Source of the DNA: Pseudomonadota bacterium
Lineage (GTDB): Bacteria; Myxococcota_A; UBA796; SXON01
DNA length: 64,000 nt
Assembly: GCA_030685065.1 (NCBI GenBank)
Contig: JAUXQH010000142.1
Span: 87,014-151,013, forward strand
Direction: 5' to 3'
Position 1 is the first letter of the stretch. Every line of letters begins with the position of its first letter. Position numbers and translations under genes: made by a program. This document shows positions 1 to 10,618 of this stretch, in pieces. Under the pieces are notes generated by a model. That model searched no databases. It had not been told where the DNA came from and saw nothing but the letters and a program-made list of their open reading frames with translations.

Positions 1-683
1 TAGCCGCCCTCGCAGTAGGTGCTGTCGTCGTCCGAGACGAACGAGTTCACCGCGGCGAGCTCGAAGGCGTTCGTGCCCAGGATCTGGAGCGCCGCGCCGC
101 CGGAGTCACCGGAGCACACGTTCTGGTTGTCCTCCGGATCGTAGCCGTAGAGGAACATGCTGTCGTAGTCGTACAGCGGGATGTCGGCCGTGCGCTTCTT
201 GCTCGAGTCGGTGCCGCTGTCGCTGGTGATGCCCCAGCCGACGTAGCGGAAGTCGTCTCCGATGTCGCCGCTCCGGATGTCGTCCTTGTTGACCGGCATG
301 ATGTCGATGCTGGTGATGTCGGTCTCGAGCTCGATGATGCCGATGTCGTTCTGGAGCGTGCTGTCGTTGTAGCTCGGGTGCTCGATCCAGCGCCTCGCGT
401 ACGCGTAGTCGGTGACGCCGGCCTCCGTGTTCAGGTCGTACCCGACGATGATGATGAGGTTCGGCATGCCCGAACGCTCATTGTCGTCCATCGCCGCCAC
501 GCAGTGGGCGGCGGTGAGCACCCAGTCGCTCGCGATGAGCGTGCCGGAGCAGAAGTTGTACCCGTACCCGTCGTTGTCGGCCGCGTAGAGCGTGACCACC
601 TGGCCGTAGTCGCGCGTCGTCGAGCCGTTGACGATGGGGGGGGCCTCCTGGGCGAAGGCAGGGGTCAGGATGGCCAGGAGCAT
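1..683 (-). CDS. Secreted trypsin-like (S1) serine protease, C-terminus cut by window edge
   Basis: The reading frame begins at an ATG at 683 and runs off the window, so the last part of the protein is missing. A very short signal peptide (residues 1-11, ending AFA) precedes IVNG at 17-20, which matches the usual mature N-terminus of chymotrypsin-fold proteases. The triad is complete: TAAHC with His60, NDIGII with Asp113, and CSGDSGG with Ser194. It should therefore be an active extracytoplasmic endopeptidase. The natural substrate cannot be inferred. An upstream ATG at 709 is out of frame. It lies in the same direction as, and 89 bp beyond, the NlpC/P60 gene, so the two may be co-transcribed. 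Confidence 0.9.
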   Translation of the reverse strand, partial: MLLAILTPAFAQEAPPIVNGSTTRDYGQVVTLYAADNDGYGYNFCSGTLIASDWVLTAAHCVAAMDDNERSGMPNLIIIVGYDLNTEAGVTDYAYARRWIEHPSYNDSTLQNDIGIIELETDITSIDIMPVNKDDIRSGDIGDDFRYVGWGITSDSGTDSSKKRTADIPLYDYDSMFLYGYDPEDNQNVCSGDSGGAALQILGTNAFELAAVNSFVSDDDSTYCEGG

Positions 684-772
684 GGGAACCTCGACAAGCG
701 GGGGAGCATAGCCCGAGCCGCGGCCAACCGCGCCCGGGGCGCGCGGGCCGGGAGCGGGCGGGGAGCGGGCGA

Positions 773-2011
773 TCAGGCCCGGCGGCGCCGGGCCGCGAGC
801 AACAGGCCGGCCGCGCCGAGCGTGACCAGGGCGCCGGGCGCAGAACCGGCCGGGGCAGCGCAACCGCAGCCGCTCGGCTCGTCCTCGGGCGTCAGACGGC
901 TGGCCCGCGGAGCGTCGCGTTCGCGCTCTTGATCGGCGGGGTCCTCTTCGGTCGGCTCCGGCTCGTCATCGGTGTCGGCGGGCTCGTCCACCTCGCCATC
1001 GCCGGTGTCCTCGGGCACCTCGACCTCTCCGACGCGACCGTCGAAGGTCGCGGTGAGGATGAAGGCGCCCGGAAACTCCTGCGAGCCCACCCACGTGTCG
1101 ACCGCGATCCACACCTCGCCGGGCTCGACCTCGAGCGTGAGCGTGGTGTCGTCCCGCCCGATGCACGCGTCCCCCTCGGCCGCGGTGAGCACGTGCACGT
1201 CGACATCGACGCCCACGTCATCGCTCACGAGCACCTCGAGCGTGCCCGCCGTGGCGGCGAAGAACCGGTAGAGCACCTCGGGCCCGGACTCGTCCGTGTC
1301 GGGCGCGCAGGCGTAGCTGTCGATCCGGTCGGAGGCCGCGCCGGCCGTCCACCGGAAATCGCTGTAGGGAAACGCCGTGATGGCACGCGGCTCGCCGCGG
1401 GTGCCGGTGGAGGGGCCATCCTCGATGTTGTCGAAGCGGATGGGCTGGTAGCCCTCCACGTAGGACCAGCCGCCCGTGGCGTTGAGCCGCACCTTCTCGG
1501 CCGAGCCCGCGGCCTCGTAGAACACGGGCCAGCCGCCGTCGGTCTCGTGGGTGTAGAGCACGACGTGGCTCCCCGCGTCGTTCACCGCGTCGCCCCGCTC
1601 CACCTGGGACCAGCTGATCTCGGAGGTCGGTCCGTCCGCGAAGGTGGACGTGGAGTAGTGGCCTGTTTCCCAGACCATCGAGACGAACCCCGAGCAGTCC
1701 ACCCCGGTGGTGCACGAGAGGCTGCCGTGCCACGAGTGGCTGCCGGCGCCGTACCCGTCGTCGATCTGCTCGTCGAACTCGTCGAGCGTGACGTAGCCGC
1801 CCCAGTCGTAGGGCAGGCCCGTGTATTCGCCGGGCGGGTAGTCGCTCTCGTAGTCGCCGTCGGTGCACTCGGCGTACTGGTTGTCGTTCGACGACGCCCA
1901 CACGTGGGAGGCGTAGCGGGCGGCGTTGTCGAGCACGGTTTCCCGGGGGATGGCGTGCGCCTCCGGGACCAGGAGCGGGACGAGCAGCTGGATCAGGAGC
2001 CCGGCGATCAT
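773..2011 (-). CDS. Secreted NlpC/P60-like hydrolase with MYXO-CTERM tail
   Basis: The 412-residue product has a signal peptide (about 1-20, ending AHA). A papain-like NlpC/P60 (or related CHAP/amidase) core spans about residues 60-190: the nucleophile is Cys106 in VDCSGF and the general base His149 in GSHVVLYTH, followed by a conserved YEAAG stretch. Such enzymes cleave cell-wall peptides. The C-terminus has an Asp/Glu/Pro-rich spacer (about 325-375), then an SGCGC motif, a hydrophobic helix and an Arg cluster. That is the MYXO-CTERM sorting signal, thought to anchor proteins at the myxobacterial surface after processing at the Cys. Between hydrolase and tail lies a beta-rich segment (about 205-320). 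The start overlaps the stop of the upstream gene by ATGA. Confidence 0.85.
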   Translation of the reverse strand: MIAGLLIQLLVPLLVPEAHAIPRETVLDNAARYASHVWASSNDNQYAECTDGDYESDYPPGEYTGLPYDWGGYVTLDEFDEQIDDGYGAGSHSWHGSLSCTTGVDCSGFVSMVWETGHYSTSTFADGPTSEISWSQVERGDAVNDAGSHVVLYTHETDGGWPVFYEAAGSAEKVRLNATGGWSYVEGYQPIRFDNIEDGPSTGTRGEPRAITAFPYSDFRWTAGAASDRIDSYACAPDTDESGPEVLYRFFAATAGTLEVLVSDDVGVDVDVHVLTAAEGDACIGRDDTTLTLEVEPGEVWIAVDTWVGSQEFPGAFILTATFDGRVGEVEVPEDTGDGEVDEPADTDDEPEPTEEDPADQERERDAPRASRLTPEDEPSGCGCAAPAGSAPGALVTLGAAGLLLAARRRRA

Positions 2012-2832
2012 CGGAACACGCGAACGAGATGGAGGCCGTCCGCCTGGGGGTCGAGCCAGCCGATGCCGCCGTCGGGGCCCACGGCCACGTCCTGCATCGG
2101 GGCGTACATGCGCCCGCCGACCGGCAGCGACACGGTCACCCGGCCTTCGAGCGAGATCGCCATGCGGGACACGGCGCCGTCGTTCACGGCTTCGACCAGG
2201 AGCCAGTCCCCGAGGAGGCGGCCGCCGCCCCGCCCTTCGAACGTGGCGATGGTCTCGCCGTCCACCACCAGCGACGTGCCGGATCGAACCACGCGGCGCG
2301 CGGGCGGCACCAGCGAGGCACCCTGCGGGGGGGAGAGCGAGCCGGCCATCGTGACGAGGGCCAGGGGATGGCCGTTTCCGAAGGGATCGATGGCGAGCAC
2401 CAGCGGCTCGTCGACCGCGAGGCTCCCGCCCGGGGGAACGATGGAAGGGAAGGCCTGCTCGTCGAGCAAGGTGCCGTCGGTATCGTAGGTGCGGAGGCTC
2501 CGCGCCGAACCGTCCATCACGAGCAGGATCCCCGCGCTCGTGAACGCGAGGCCGTCCGCCCCGGGCACGCGGAAGGGGCGCCCACCCACCACCACCACCT
2601 GGCGGCGGAGCGGATCGTAGACGGCGGCGGCATCGTCCGGGCCGAGCGCGAGCAGCTCCGGGCCGATCGCGGGCGACTCGGGCGCCGCCGGCCGCAAGCC
2701 GACCTCGCTCCAGGACAATACGAGGTCGAGGCTCACCGGGGGCGGGCCCGCGGGATCCGGGACCCCAGCCCGCGCGGGCTCGGCCGCCAACGACATCCCC
2801 GTCAAGGACAGTGGAACCAGCCAGAGAGGCAT
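2008..2832 (-). CDS. Secreted protein of unknown function, probable beta-propeller-like repeats
   Basis: I do not recognise the family. I start it at the ATG at 2832 because this gives a good signal peptide (about 22 residues ending ARA); a start 14 codons further up adds a segment that does not look like a leader. The 274-residue product is rich in short beta-strand patterns with Gly/Asp turns (VYDPLRRQVVVVGG, LAFTSAGILLVMDG), as in secreted beta-propellers, but no named motif is clear. Its stop overlaps the ATG of the MYXO-CTERM hydrolase (ATGA), so the two are translationally coupled and may act together at the cell surface. Confidence 0.65.
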   Translation of the reverse strand: MPLWLVPLSLTGMSLAAEPARAGVPDPAGPPPVSLDLVLSWSEVGLRPAAPESPAIGPELLALGPDDAAAVYDPLRRQVVVVGGRPFRVPGADGLAFTSAGILLVMDGSARSLRTYDTDGTLLDEQAFPSIVPPGGSLAVDEPLVLAIDPFGNGHPLALVTMAGSLSPPQGASLVPPARRVVRSGTSLVVDGETIATFEGRGGGRLLGDWLLVEAVNDGAVSRMAISLEGRVTVSLPVGGRMYAPMQDVAVGPDGGIGWLDPQADGLHLVRVFR

Positions 2833-2968
2833 GCTTCCTCCAACGGGCAAAGGGCTAAGCGCGCGGCCCCGCATCGGCTACGGGTCCCGACGATAGAAAG
2901 AGACATCTCCTGGCGATGCTCGCGGGGCGCCTCCCGTGCTTCGGCGCGCGCGTCGTATGATGCGCGCC

Positions 2969-4771
2969 ATGCACGCCCTCCCCCTGATGCTCGCGGCGCT
3001 CTGCACACTCGCGATCGCGTACCGCTACTACAGCGCCTTCCTCGCCACGAAGGTGCTCGTGCTCGACGAGACGAGGGTGACACCCGCCATCTTGCGTAAC
3101 GACGGGAAGGACTACCACCCGACCAACCGCTGGGTGCTGTTCGGGCACCACTTCGCCGCCATCACCGGCGCGGGCCCCCTGATCGGCCCGGTCCTCGCGA
3201 TGCAATTCGGCTACCTCCCCGGCTACCTGTGGATCCTCGTGGGCGTGTGCCTCGGCGGGGCGGTGCACGACTTCGTGATCCTCACCGCCTCCGTGCGTCG
3301 CGATGGCCGATCGCTCGCGGAGATCGCGCGCGCCGAGATCTCCCCGCTCTCCGGCCTCGTCGCGTCGATCGCCATCCTGTTCATCGTGGTGATCGCCCTG
3401 GCCGGCCTCGGCCTCGCCGTCGTCAACGCGCTCTACCACTCGGCGTGGGGCACCTTCACCATCGCGATGTCGATCCCGCTCGCGCTCCTCATGGGGGTGT
3501 ACCTCTACAAGATCCGGCCCGGCAAGGTGGGGGAGGCCACCGCCTTCGGCGTCGTCGGCATGCTCGCCGCGGTGGTGCTCGGGGAGCCGCTGGCGCGCTC
3601 CGCCTTCGCCCCGTGGTTCACCCTCTCGAAGGACGGCATCACCTACGCCATCGCCACCTACGGCTTCGTGGCGTCCGTGCTCCCGGTGTGGCTCCTCCTC
3701 TGCCCGCGCGACTACCTCTCCTCCTTCATGAAGCTCGGCACCATCGCCGCGCTGATCCTCGGCGTGTTGTTCGTGAACCCCGAGCTCCACGCGCCGGCGT
3801 TCTCCGCCTACGTCGACGGCGGCGGCCCGATCGTGCCCGGCAAGCTCTTTCCCTTCGTGTTCATCACGATCGCGTGCGGCGCCATCTCGGGCTTCCACAG
3901 CCTGATCGCCAGCGGCACGACGCCCAAGATGCTCATGAACGAGCGCGACGCGCGGGCCATCGGCTACGGCGCGATGCTGCTCGAAGGCCTGGTCGGCATC
4001 ACCGCGCTCATCGCCGCGGCGTGCCTGCACCCCGGCGACTACTACGCGATCAACGTCGCGACCGAAAAGTTCACCGCCCTGCAGGACGGCACGCCGGGCG
4101 TGGCGATGGTGAACCTGGAGTTCTTCGAGCACGAGATCGGAGAGGCGCTGGCCGGGCGGCCGGGCGGCGCCGTCTCCCTCGCCGTCGGCATGGCGCAGAT
4201 CTTCGCGGCGGTCCCCGGGATGAAGGGGCTGCTCGCCTACTGGTACCACTTCGCGATCATGTTCGAGGCCCTCTTCATCCTCACCACGATCGACACGGGT
4301 ACGCGGGTCGCCCGGTTCATCGTGCAGGAATTCCTCGGGCGGGTGTCCCCGGCGCTCGGGCGCACCGACTGGATGCCCGGCACGGTGATCTCGACCGGGA
4401 TCGTCGTCTGCGCGTGGAGCTACTTCATCCTCACCGGCAGCATCGACACGATCTGGCCGATGTTCGGCATCGCGAACCAGCTGCTCGCCGCCGTTGCGCT
4501 CTGCGTCGGCACGACCGTCCTGGTGAACGCGGGGCGCGCCCGGTACGCGTGGGTCACCCTCCTGCCGCTCGCGTTCGTCTCGACGACCACGCTCACTGCC
4601 GGGTGGATGTCCGCGGTGGATCGGTTCCTGCCGATGGGCGGCGTGAAGGGCTACCTCAACGCCGGGCTCATCTTCGTGATGATGGCGTGCGTGCTCATCG
4701 TCATGGGTGAGTCTGCGTTGCGATGGTGGCGCGTGGGGACCGGGCGCATCGTCGTACAAAAAGCAGCGTAG
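2969..4771 (+). CDS. cstA: CstA family carbon-starvation / peptide-pyruvate transporter
   Basis: The 600-residue membrane protein carries the CstA hallmarks in order: an AYRYYSAF first helix, TPAILRNDGKDYHPT, the highly conserved GHHFAAITGAGPLIGP loop, LGGAVHDFVIL, and later GTTPKML and GMKGLLAYWYHF. CstA proteins are inner-membrane carriers for peptides or pyruvate, induced by carbon limitation in enteric bacteria. Length and roughly sixteen hydrophobic segments fit the family. I chose ATG 2969; in-frame ATGs at 2936, 2957 and 2960 are possible and no clear ribosome-binding site decides. No LytTR/BtsSR-type sensor genes are nearby, so its regulation is not visible. It converges with lpxD, separated by 10 bp. 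Confidence 0.93.
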   Translation: MHALPLMLAALCTLAIAYRYYSAFLATKVLVLDETRVTPAILRNDGKDYHPTNRWVLFGHHFAAITGAGPLIGPVLAMQFGYLPGYLWILVGVCLGGAVHDFVILTASVRRDGRSLAEIARAEISPLSGLVASIAILFIVVIALAGLGLAVVNALYHSAWGTFTIAMSIPLALLMGVYLYKIRPGKVGEATAFGVVGMLAAVVLGEPLARSAFAPWFTLSKDGITYAIATYGFVASVLPVWLLLCPRDYLSSFMKLGTIAALILGVLFVNPELHAPAFSAYVDGGGPIVPGKLFPFVFITIACGAISGFHSLIASGTTPKMLMNERDARAIGYGAMLLEGLVGITALIAAACLHPGDYYAINVATEKFTALQDGTPGVAMVNLEFFEHEIGEALAGRPGGAVSLAVGMAQIFAAVPGMKGLLAYWYHFAIMFEALFILTTIDTGTRVARFIVQEFLGRVSPALGRTDWMPGTVISTGIVVCAWSYFILTGSIDTIWPMFGIANQLLAAVALCVGTTVLVNAGRARYAWVTLLPLAFVSTTTLTAGWMSAVDRFLPMGGVKGYLNAGLIFVMMACVLIVMGESALRWWRVGTGRIVVQKAA

Positions 4772-4781
4772 TCGGCCGCGT

Positions 4782-5723
4782 TCAGTCGCCGTCGGGGCGA
4801 TGGCGGCGCCACAGCTCGGGGAGGTGGCGCAGGGTGGCGTAGACCCGCCGCGTGATCGCGAGCGGGAGCGCGGGGGTGCCCAGCCAGGCCTCGCCCGCGG
4901 GGATGCGCCCGTGCACCCCGCTCTGGGCGCCGATCCGCGCGCCGGCCCCGATCACCGCGTGGTCCGCCACGCCCACCTGCCCGCCGAGCACGGCGCCGTC
5001 GCCGATGACGACCGAGCCCGACAGGCCGGTCTGCGCCGCGACGAGGACCATGCGCCCGAGCGTGACGTTGTGGCCCACGTGGACCAGCGCGTCGAGACGG
5101 CAGCCGTCCCCGAGCGTGGTGTCGACGAGGAACCCGCGGTCGATCGTGCAGCCCGGGCCGATCTCCACGTGGTCGCCGATGGCCACGCCCGCGACGTGCG
5201 GCACCCGGACCAGGCCGGCGACGGTGGGGTGGTACCGGAACCCGTCCGCGCCGAGGACGGCGTTCGCGTGGACGCGCACGTTCCGCCCGATGCGCGTGCG
5301 GGGGTAGAGGACGACGTGGGGGAACAGCACGGTCTCGTCCCCGACCACGCAGTCCGCCCCCACGACCACGCCGGAGTGGAGCGTGGCGGTGCCGACGCGG
5401 GCGGTCGGGTGGACGAAGGCGCCGGGGTGCTCGAGCGAGGCGGGCGACGAAGGAGGGGAGGCCTCGTCGGGAAACGCCACGGCGAGCACGGTGACGAGCG
5501 CGGCGAGCGGATCCGCCACCACGATCGTGGTGCGGTCGGGAAGCGCGGCTCGAGCGAGGTGCACACCGGCGCACCCGGCGGCGCCCCGCGCCAGGAACGT
5601 GAGATCGTCGGGGCCGGCGCGATCGAGCGGCGCCACGCCGGTGACGACCCGATCGGGACCGGCGAGCGTACCGCCGGTAAGGACGGCGAGGGCCGCGGCG
5701 GTGGTCGGGACGGGGAGGCGCAT
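4782..5723 (-). CDS. lpxD: UDP-3-O-acylglucosamine N-acyltransferase LpxD
   Basis: The 313-residue protein has an N-terminal uridine-binding domain (about 1-95, with DDLTFLA) followed by a left-handed beta-helix of hexapeptide repeats (about 100-265) and a short C-terminal helix. The HVGHN motif at 215-219 supplies the expected catalytic histidine (His218). LpxD transfers a 3-hydroxyacyl chain from acyl carrier protein to the glucosamine amine in the third committed step of lipid A synthesis. It stands alone here and not in the common bamA-skp-lpxD-fabZ-lpxA operon; many genomes of this group carry more than one lpxD, so this may be an extra copy. It is followed on the same strand by cstA read convergently. 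Confidence 0.92.
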   Translation of the reverse strand: MRLPVPTTAAALAVLTGGTLAGPDRVVTGVAPLDRAGPDDLTFLARGAAGCAGVHLARAALPDRTTIVVADPLAALVTVLAVAFPDEASPPSSPASLEHPGAFVHPTARVGTATLHSGVVVGADCVVGDETVLFPHVVLYPRTRIGRNVRVHANAVLGADGFRYHPTVAGLVRVPHVAGVAIGDHVEIGPGCTIDRGFLVDTTLGDGCRLDALVHVGHNVTLGRMVLVAAQTGLSGSVVIGDGAVLGGQVGVADHAVIGAGARIGAQSGVHGRIPAGEAWLGTPALPLAITRRVYATLRHLPELWRRHRPDGD

Positions 5724-5765
5724 CGCGGCGATGTAGCCCGCGGACGGCCCAGCCGACCGGGCGGA

Positions 5766-6389
5766 CTACGCGTCCACCGCGTCCAGCGGCGACGGCCCCG
5801 CGTCCTCGGTCTCGCCGTCCTTCTGGAACCAGGAGCCGAGGAGGTACAGGCCCACGCCCACGAAGATGGCGGCGTCGGCCCAGTTGAAGGTGTACCACTC
5901 GGTGGTGCCGAGGGCCTGGATCATCCAGGTCCGCATCGGCTCGGGATCCACGATCACCTTGATGAAGTCGGTGACCGTGCCCTTGTGCGCCCGATCGATG
6001 GCGTTGCCGAGGGCGCCGGAGAGGATGAGCCCGATCACGGCGGATTGGAGGCGATCGTCGCTCGGGAGGGCGCGGTACATCCACACCAGCACCGAAACGG
6101 CGACCAGCGTGAACAGGCCGAACACCAGCATCCGATACTCGAAGCCGAGCATCATCCCCATGGCGGCGGCCGGGTTCTGCGCGTGCACGAACTCCAGCAG
6201 GCGCGGCACCACGACCACCTCGGCCGGGTGGGACAACGAGTGCCCGAACGTGTCGAGCCCGGCGAGCGCGCGCTCGTCGAGCCGGGGCCCGCGGTAGGCG
6301 AGGTTGGCCACGATCCAGGCCTTGGAGCCTTGATCGAGGAGCAACGAGGACACGAGGACGGCAAGGAGGACGCGGAGCTTGGGCGGCAT
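5766..6389 (-). CDS. lspA: Lipoprotein signal peptidase (SPase II) LspA
   Basis: This is a 207-residue polytopic protein when started at ATG 6389; a longer frame to 6446 adds a hydrophilic stretch that is not leader-like. All LspA blocks are visible: DQGSK at 19-23, the QNPAAAMG block at 71-78, GNAIDR with catalytic Asp132, and FNWADA with catalytic Asp172. Four transmembrane helices are predicted by eye. It removes signal peptides from diacylated prolipoproteins, consistent with the many lipoboxes in this window. The periplasmic loop after helix 1 is longer than in the E. coli enzyme, and an acidic tail of about 18 residues follows the last helix. It lies 42 bp upstream of lpxD. Confidence 0.92.
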   Translation of the reverse strand: MPPKLRVLLAVLVSSLLLDQGSKAWIVANLAYRGPRLDERALAGLDTFGHSLSHPAEVVVVPRLLEFVHAQNPAAAMGMMLGFEYRMLVFGLFTLVAVSVLVWMYRALPSDDRLQSAVIGLILSGALGNAIDRAHKGTVTDFIKVIVDPEPMRTWMIQALGTTEWYTFNWADAAIFVGVGLYLLGSWFQKDGETEDAGPSPLDAVDA

Positions 6390-6481
6390 GGCCCACGTCC
6401 TAGCGGGAAGCGCGAGGGACGGCGAGGGCGGATCGTCCGCCCTCACATCTCCTTACCCATCCGCGATCCGCAGCGTCGAGA

Positions 6482-8296
<1,815 letters not shown>

Positions 8297-8365
8297 AGAG
8301 CGCTCCGAAGCGGGGCGCCCTATTGCCCCGGCCAGGCCCTCCGGTCAAGCCGCGCGTCGTCTAGT

Positions 8366-9952
8366 TCAAATGCTGAACGGGTACGTCACGGTCACCGGAT
8401 CCCCGTCAAAGGAGGGGAACTGGATGGACTTCACGGCGCTCGAAAGACAGCTGTCAAACGTCGACCCCTGAAGGTCTCCGCTGGGCAGTCCCGCGCTGGA
8501 AACCTTGCCCGACGGCTGGATGGAGAGCTTGACCTTCACACCCTTGGGGAGCTCGCCCGTTTCGTTGCGTTGTTGCACGAAGCAGGACTTCACGCCCTTG
8601 TTGCTCTTGATCATCGTGTCGATGACCATCGGTGACACCCCTGAGGACGCCGCGGCCGCGGTAGAGGCCGTCGAGGTGCCCGACGTGCTCTTGCCGGACG
8701 ACGAGGTGCTGGTCGTTTTCGGCGTGATGCGCTCGGGCGCGTCCGAGGTCGTGGTCGTGGCCTTGGGGGTCGTCGTCTTGGAGGTGGACGCGGTCGAGGT
8801 GGTGGCCGGCTTCGAGACCGGCTTCGCGGCCGCGGTGGTGGTCGTGGACACGGGCTTGGACGCGGCGGGCGGGGGCGTGGTGGCGGCGGGAGGCGCGACG
8901 GGCGCGGGCGTCACGACCGCGGGAGGCTCGACCGGCACTACGGCCACGGGCACGACCTCGGCGGGCGCCACCTCGACCGGCACGGGCGCGGGCGCGGGCA
9001 CCGGGACGACCACGGGCGCCGGAGGCGTCAGCGCGGCGACCTGGACCGGCGGAGTGGGCAGCAGCGCCGGCGGGGGGGTCACGAAGTAGAGCCCGACACC
9101 GACGGTGGCACCGAAGGCCCCCGACAGCATCAGGCCGCCGAGGAACGAGATCGCGAGGCTGGCCGCGCGCGTGCCCCGCCCGCCTGTCACCAGGATGAGC
9201 GCCACCACGAAGGTGCCGAGGAGCGCGAGGAACGCGCCCAGGCCCGTCACGATGGGGCTCTGGAACCACGAGGAGAGCGCCAGCACCAGGACACCGAGCA
9301 CGGTCACGAGCAGCGCCACGAGCGCCATCGAGAGGTCCGTGCGGGGGTCGAAGGCGCCGACCGGCGCCGCGGGCGCGTTGGGGTCCTGCGGGCCGGCGAG
9401 CGGGGGGGCCGCCTGCGGGGAGGGCGCGAGGGTGGGGCGCGGGGGCGGCGGGAACGCGGCGAGCTCGGCCGAGGGCGAGATGAGCGGCGCCGGCGGGCGG
9501 CCCGGGGCCTGCGGAGGGGCGCGCGGCGGCGTGGGCGGCGGTGCGTTCTTCTGCAACGACGGGCGCGCGAGAGCGGGCGCCGGCGGGAAGGCGGGTGACC
9601 CGGGGACGAAGGCGGAGGGCGGGGCGGCGGGGGCGAGCGGCTCGCGCGGCACGGTGGCCTCGCCGTGATTGTCGAGGGACACCGTGGTCGGGCGCTGGTC
9701 GGCGGGCTCGTCGAAGCCGCTCCCGGAGCGCGAGCGCACCGCCCGCTCGAGATCGGCCGCGCTGGTGATCAACGTGCGTTCCTCGCCGTAGGGCGAGGGG
9801 GCGGCCGCCGCCGGGCGGGCCTCCTCTTCACCCACGCGCTTGATGAAGATCGCGTGCCCGCACTTGCGACAGGTGGCCTTGTTGACCTCCTTCGTGAGCT
9901 TGGAGTCCGGGATCTTGTAGGAAGCTCCACAGTTGTCGCAGACTACTCGCAT
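8366..9952 (-). CDS. Zinc-ribbon, Pro-rich membrane protein with AgmX/PglI-type C-terminal domain
   Basis: Starting at ATG 9952 the product has 528 residues. An N-terminal MJ0042-type zinc ribbon (Cys5/Cys8 and Cys28/Cys31) is followed by a Pro/Ala-rich linker (about 50-215), three hydrophobic helices (about 220-310), a long Pro/Val then Ser/Thr-rich spacer (about 320-430), and a terminal domain of about 95 residues. That domain (VKSCFVQQRNETGELP, VKLSIQPSGKV, FPSFDGDPVTVTYPF) resembles TonB-like AgmX/PglI C-terminal domains known from gliding-motility proteins. The arrangement suggests an inner-membrane protein whose low-complexity arm spans the periplasm. A link to motility is inferred from the family only. 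An in-frame extension to 10306 lacks coding character. Confidence 0.8.
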   Translation of the reverse strand: MRVVCDNCGASYKIPDSKLTKEVNKATCRKCGHAIFIKRVGEEEARPAAAAPSPYGEERTLITSAADLERAVRSRSGSGFDEPADQRPTTVSLDNHGEATVPREPLAPAAPPSAFVPGSPAFPPAPALARPSLQKNAPPPTPPRAPPQAPGRPPAPLISPSAELAAFPPPPRPTLAPSPQAAPPLAGPQDPNAPAAPVGAFDPRTDLSMALVALLVTVLGVLVLALSSWFQSPIVTGLGAFLALLGTFVVALILVTGGRGTRAASLAISFLGGLMLSGAFGATVGVGLYFVTPPPALLPTPPVQVAALTPPAPVVVPVPAPAPVPVEVAPAEVVPVAVVPVEPPAVVTPAPVAPPAATTPPPAASKPVSTTTTAAAKPVSKPATTSTASTSKTTTPKATTTTSDAPERITPKTTSTSSSGKSTSGTSTASTAAAASSGVSPMVIDTMIKSNKGVKSCFVQQRNETGELPKGVKVKLSIQPSGKVSSAGLPSGDLQGSTFDSCLSSAVKSIQFPSFDGDPVTVTYPFSI

Positions 9953-10089
9953 TTCCGGTCCAGGTGTCGCCGGCGGGCCCCGGAGCGGAGCTCGGCCGGA
10001 CGAGAAGCGCCATTGGTAGGAAGTCCCGGGCCCGATGTCAATGTTCCGGTTCGATGCGAGCGAGCACGGTCGTGCCGCGGTGGCCCCCG

Positions 10090-10524
10090 CTACACGAGCG
10101 CGGGCTCGAGAAACACCTTCAGCTCGGCGGGAAGCACAGCGCGAACGTCGTCGAGTTCGCCCGGAGTGACGTGGTGTTGGAGGGTCATGAACACCGCCCG
10201 GCACGCCCGCTCCGCGTCGACCGGCGCGCGGCCCTCCAACAGCTCGCGCACGCGGTTCAGGAATTCGTCGCGCGTGCGGTAATGAGCCGGAGCCCCGGGG
10301 CGCCACCCCTCGTAGAACAGGCCCCGCACGAGCAGGGGCAGCTGGGCCGAGAGGTGCGCGACCTCCGCCACCGGCATCCGGTCGCGCAGCGCGCTCGTCA
10401 CGGCGTGCAGCGCGTGCCAGGCATGCACGCGTTCATTCGTGCCGAGATCCGTCATGATCTCCAGCAGCCACTCGTTCGTCAGGTGGATCGTTCGATCGAA
10501 GACCTCGAGCCCGGTCGCGGACAT
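10090..10524 (-). CDS. DUF2267 domain protein
   Basis: The 144-residue protein (ATG 10524) matches the DUF2267 pattern: an N-terminal helix with FDRTIHLTNEWL, RVHAWHALHAVTSALRDRMPV, an LPLLVRGLFYEGWRP block and a C-terminal repeat with FLNRVRELL and LPAELKVFLEP. DUF2267 proteins are small, soluble, all-helical and of unknown function. The same frame is open further upstream, but that part is Arg/Pro/Ser-rich shadow sequence and is excluded. It lies 94 bp downstream of the TPR-like gene on the same strand and 137 bp upstream of the zinc-ribbon gene. No regulator is adjacent. Confidence 0.8.
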   Translation of the reverse strand: MSATGLEVFDRTIHLTNEWLLEIMTDLGTNERVHAWHALHAVTSALRDRMPVAEVAHLSAQLPLLVRGLFYEGWRPGAPAHYRTRDEFLNRVRELLEGRAPVDAERACRAVFMTLQHHVTPGELDDVRAVLPAELKVFLEPALV

Positions 10525-10618
10525 GTCGCCCCCCACGTTCACACAACGTAGGCGCCCGGCGGTCCGAGTCAGCGCCGGGGCGCAACGGAGGGCGAGAGGA
10601 GGGCCCGGGGGAGCGGGA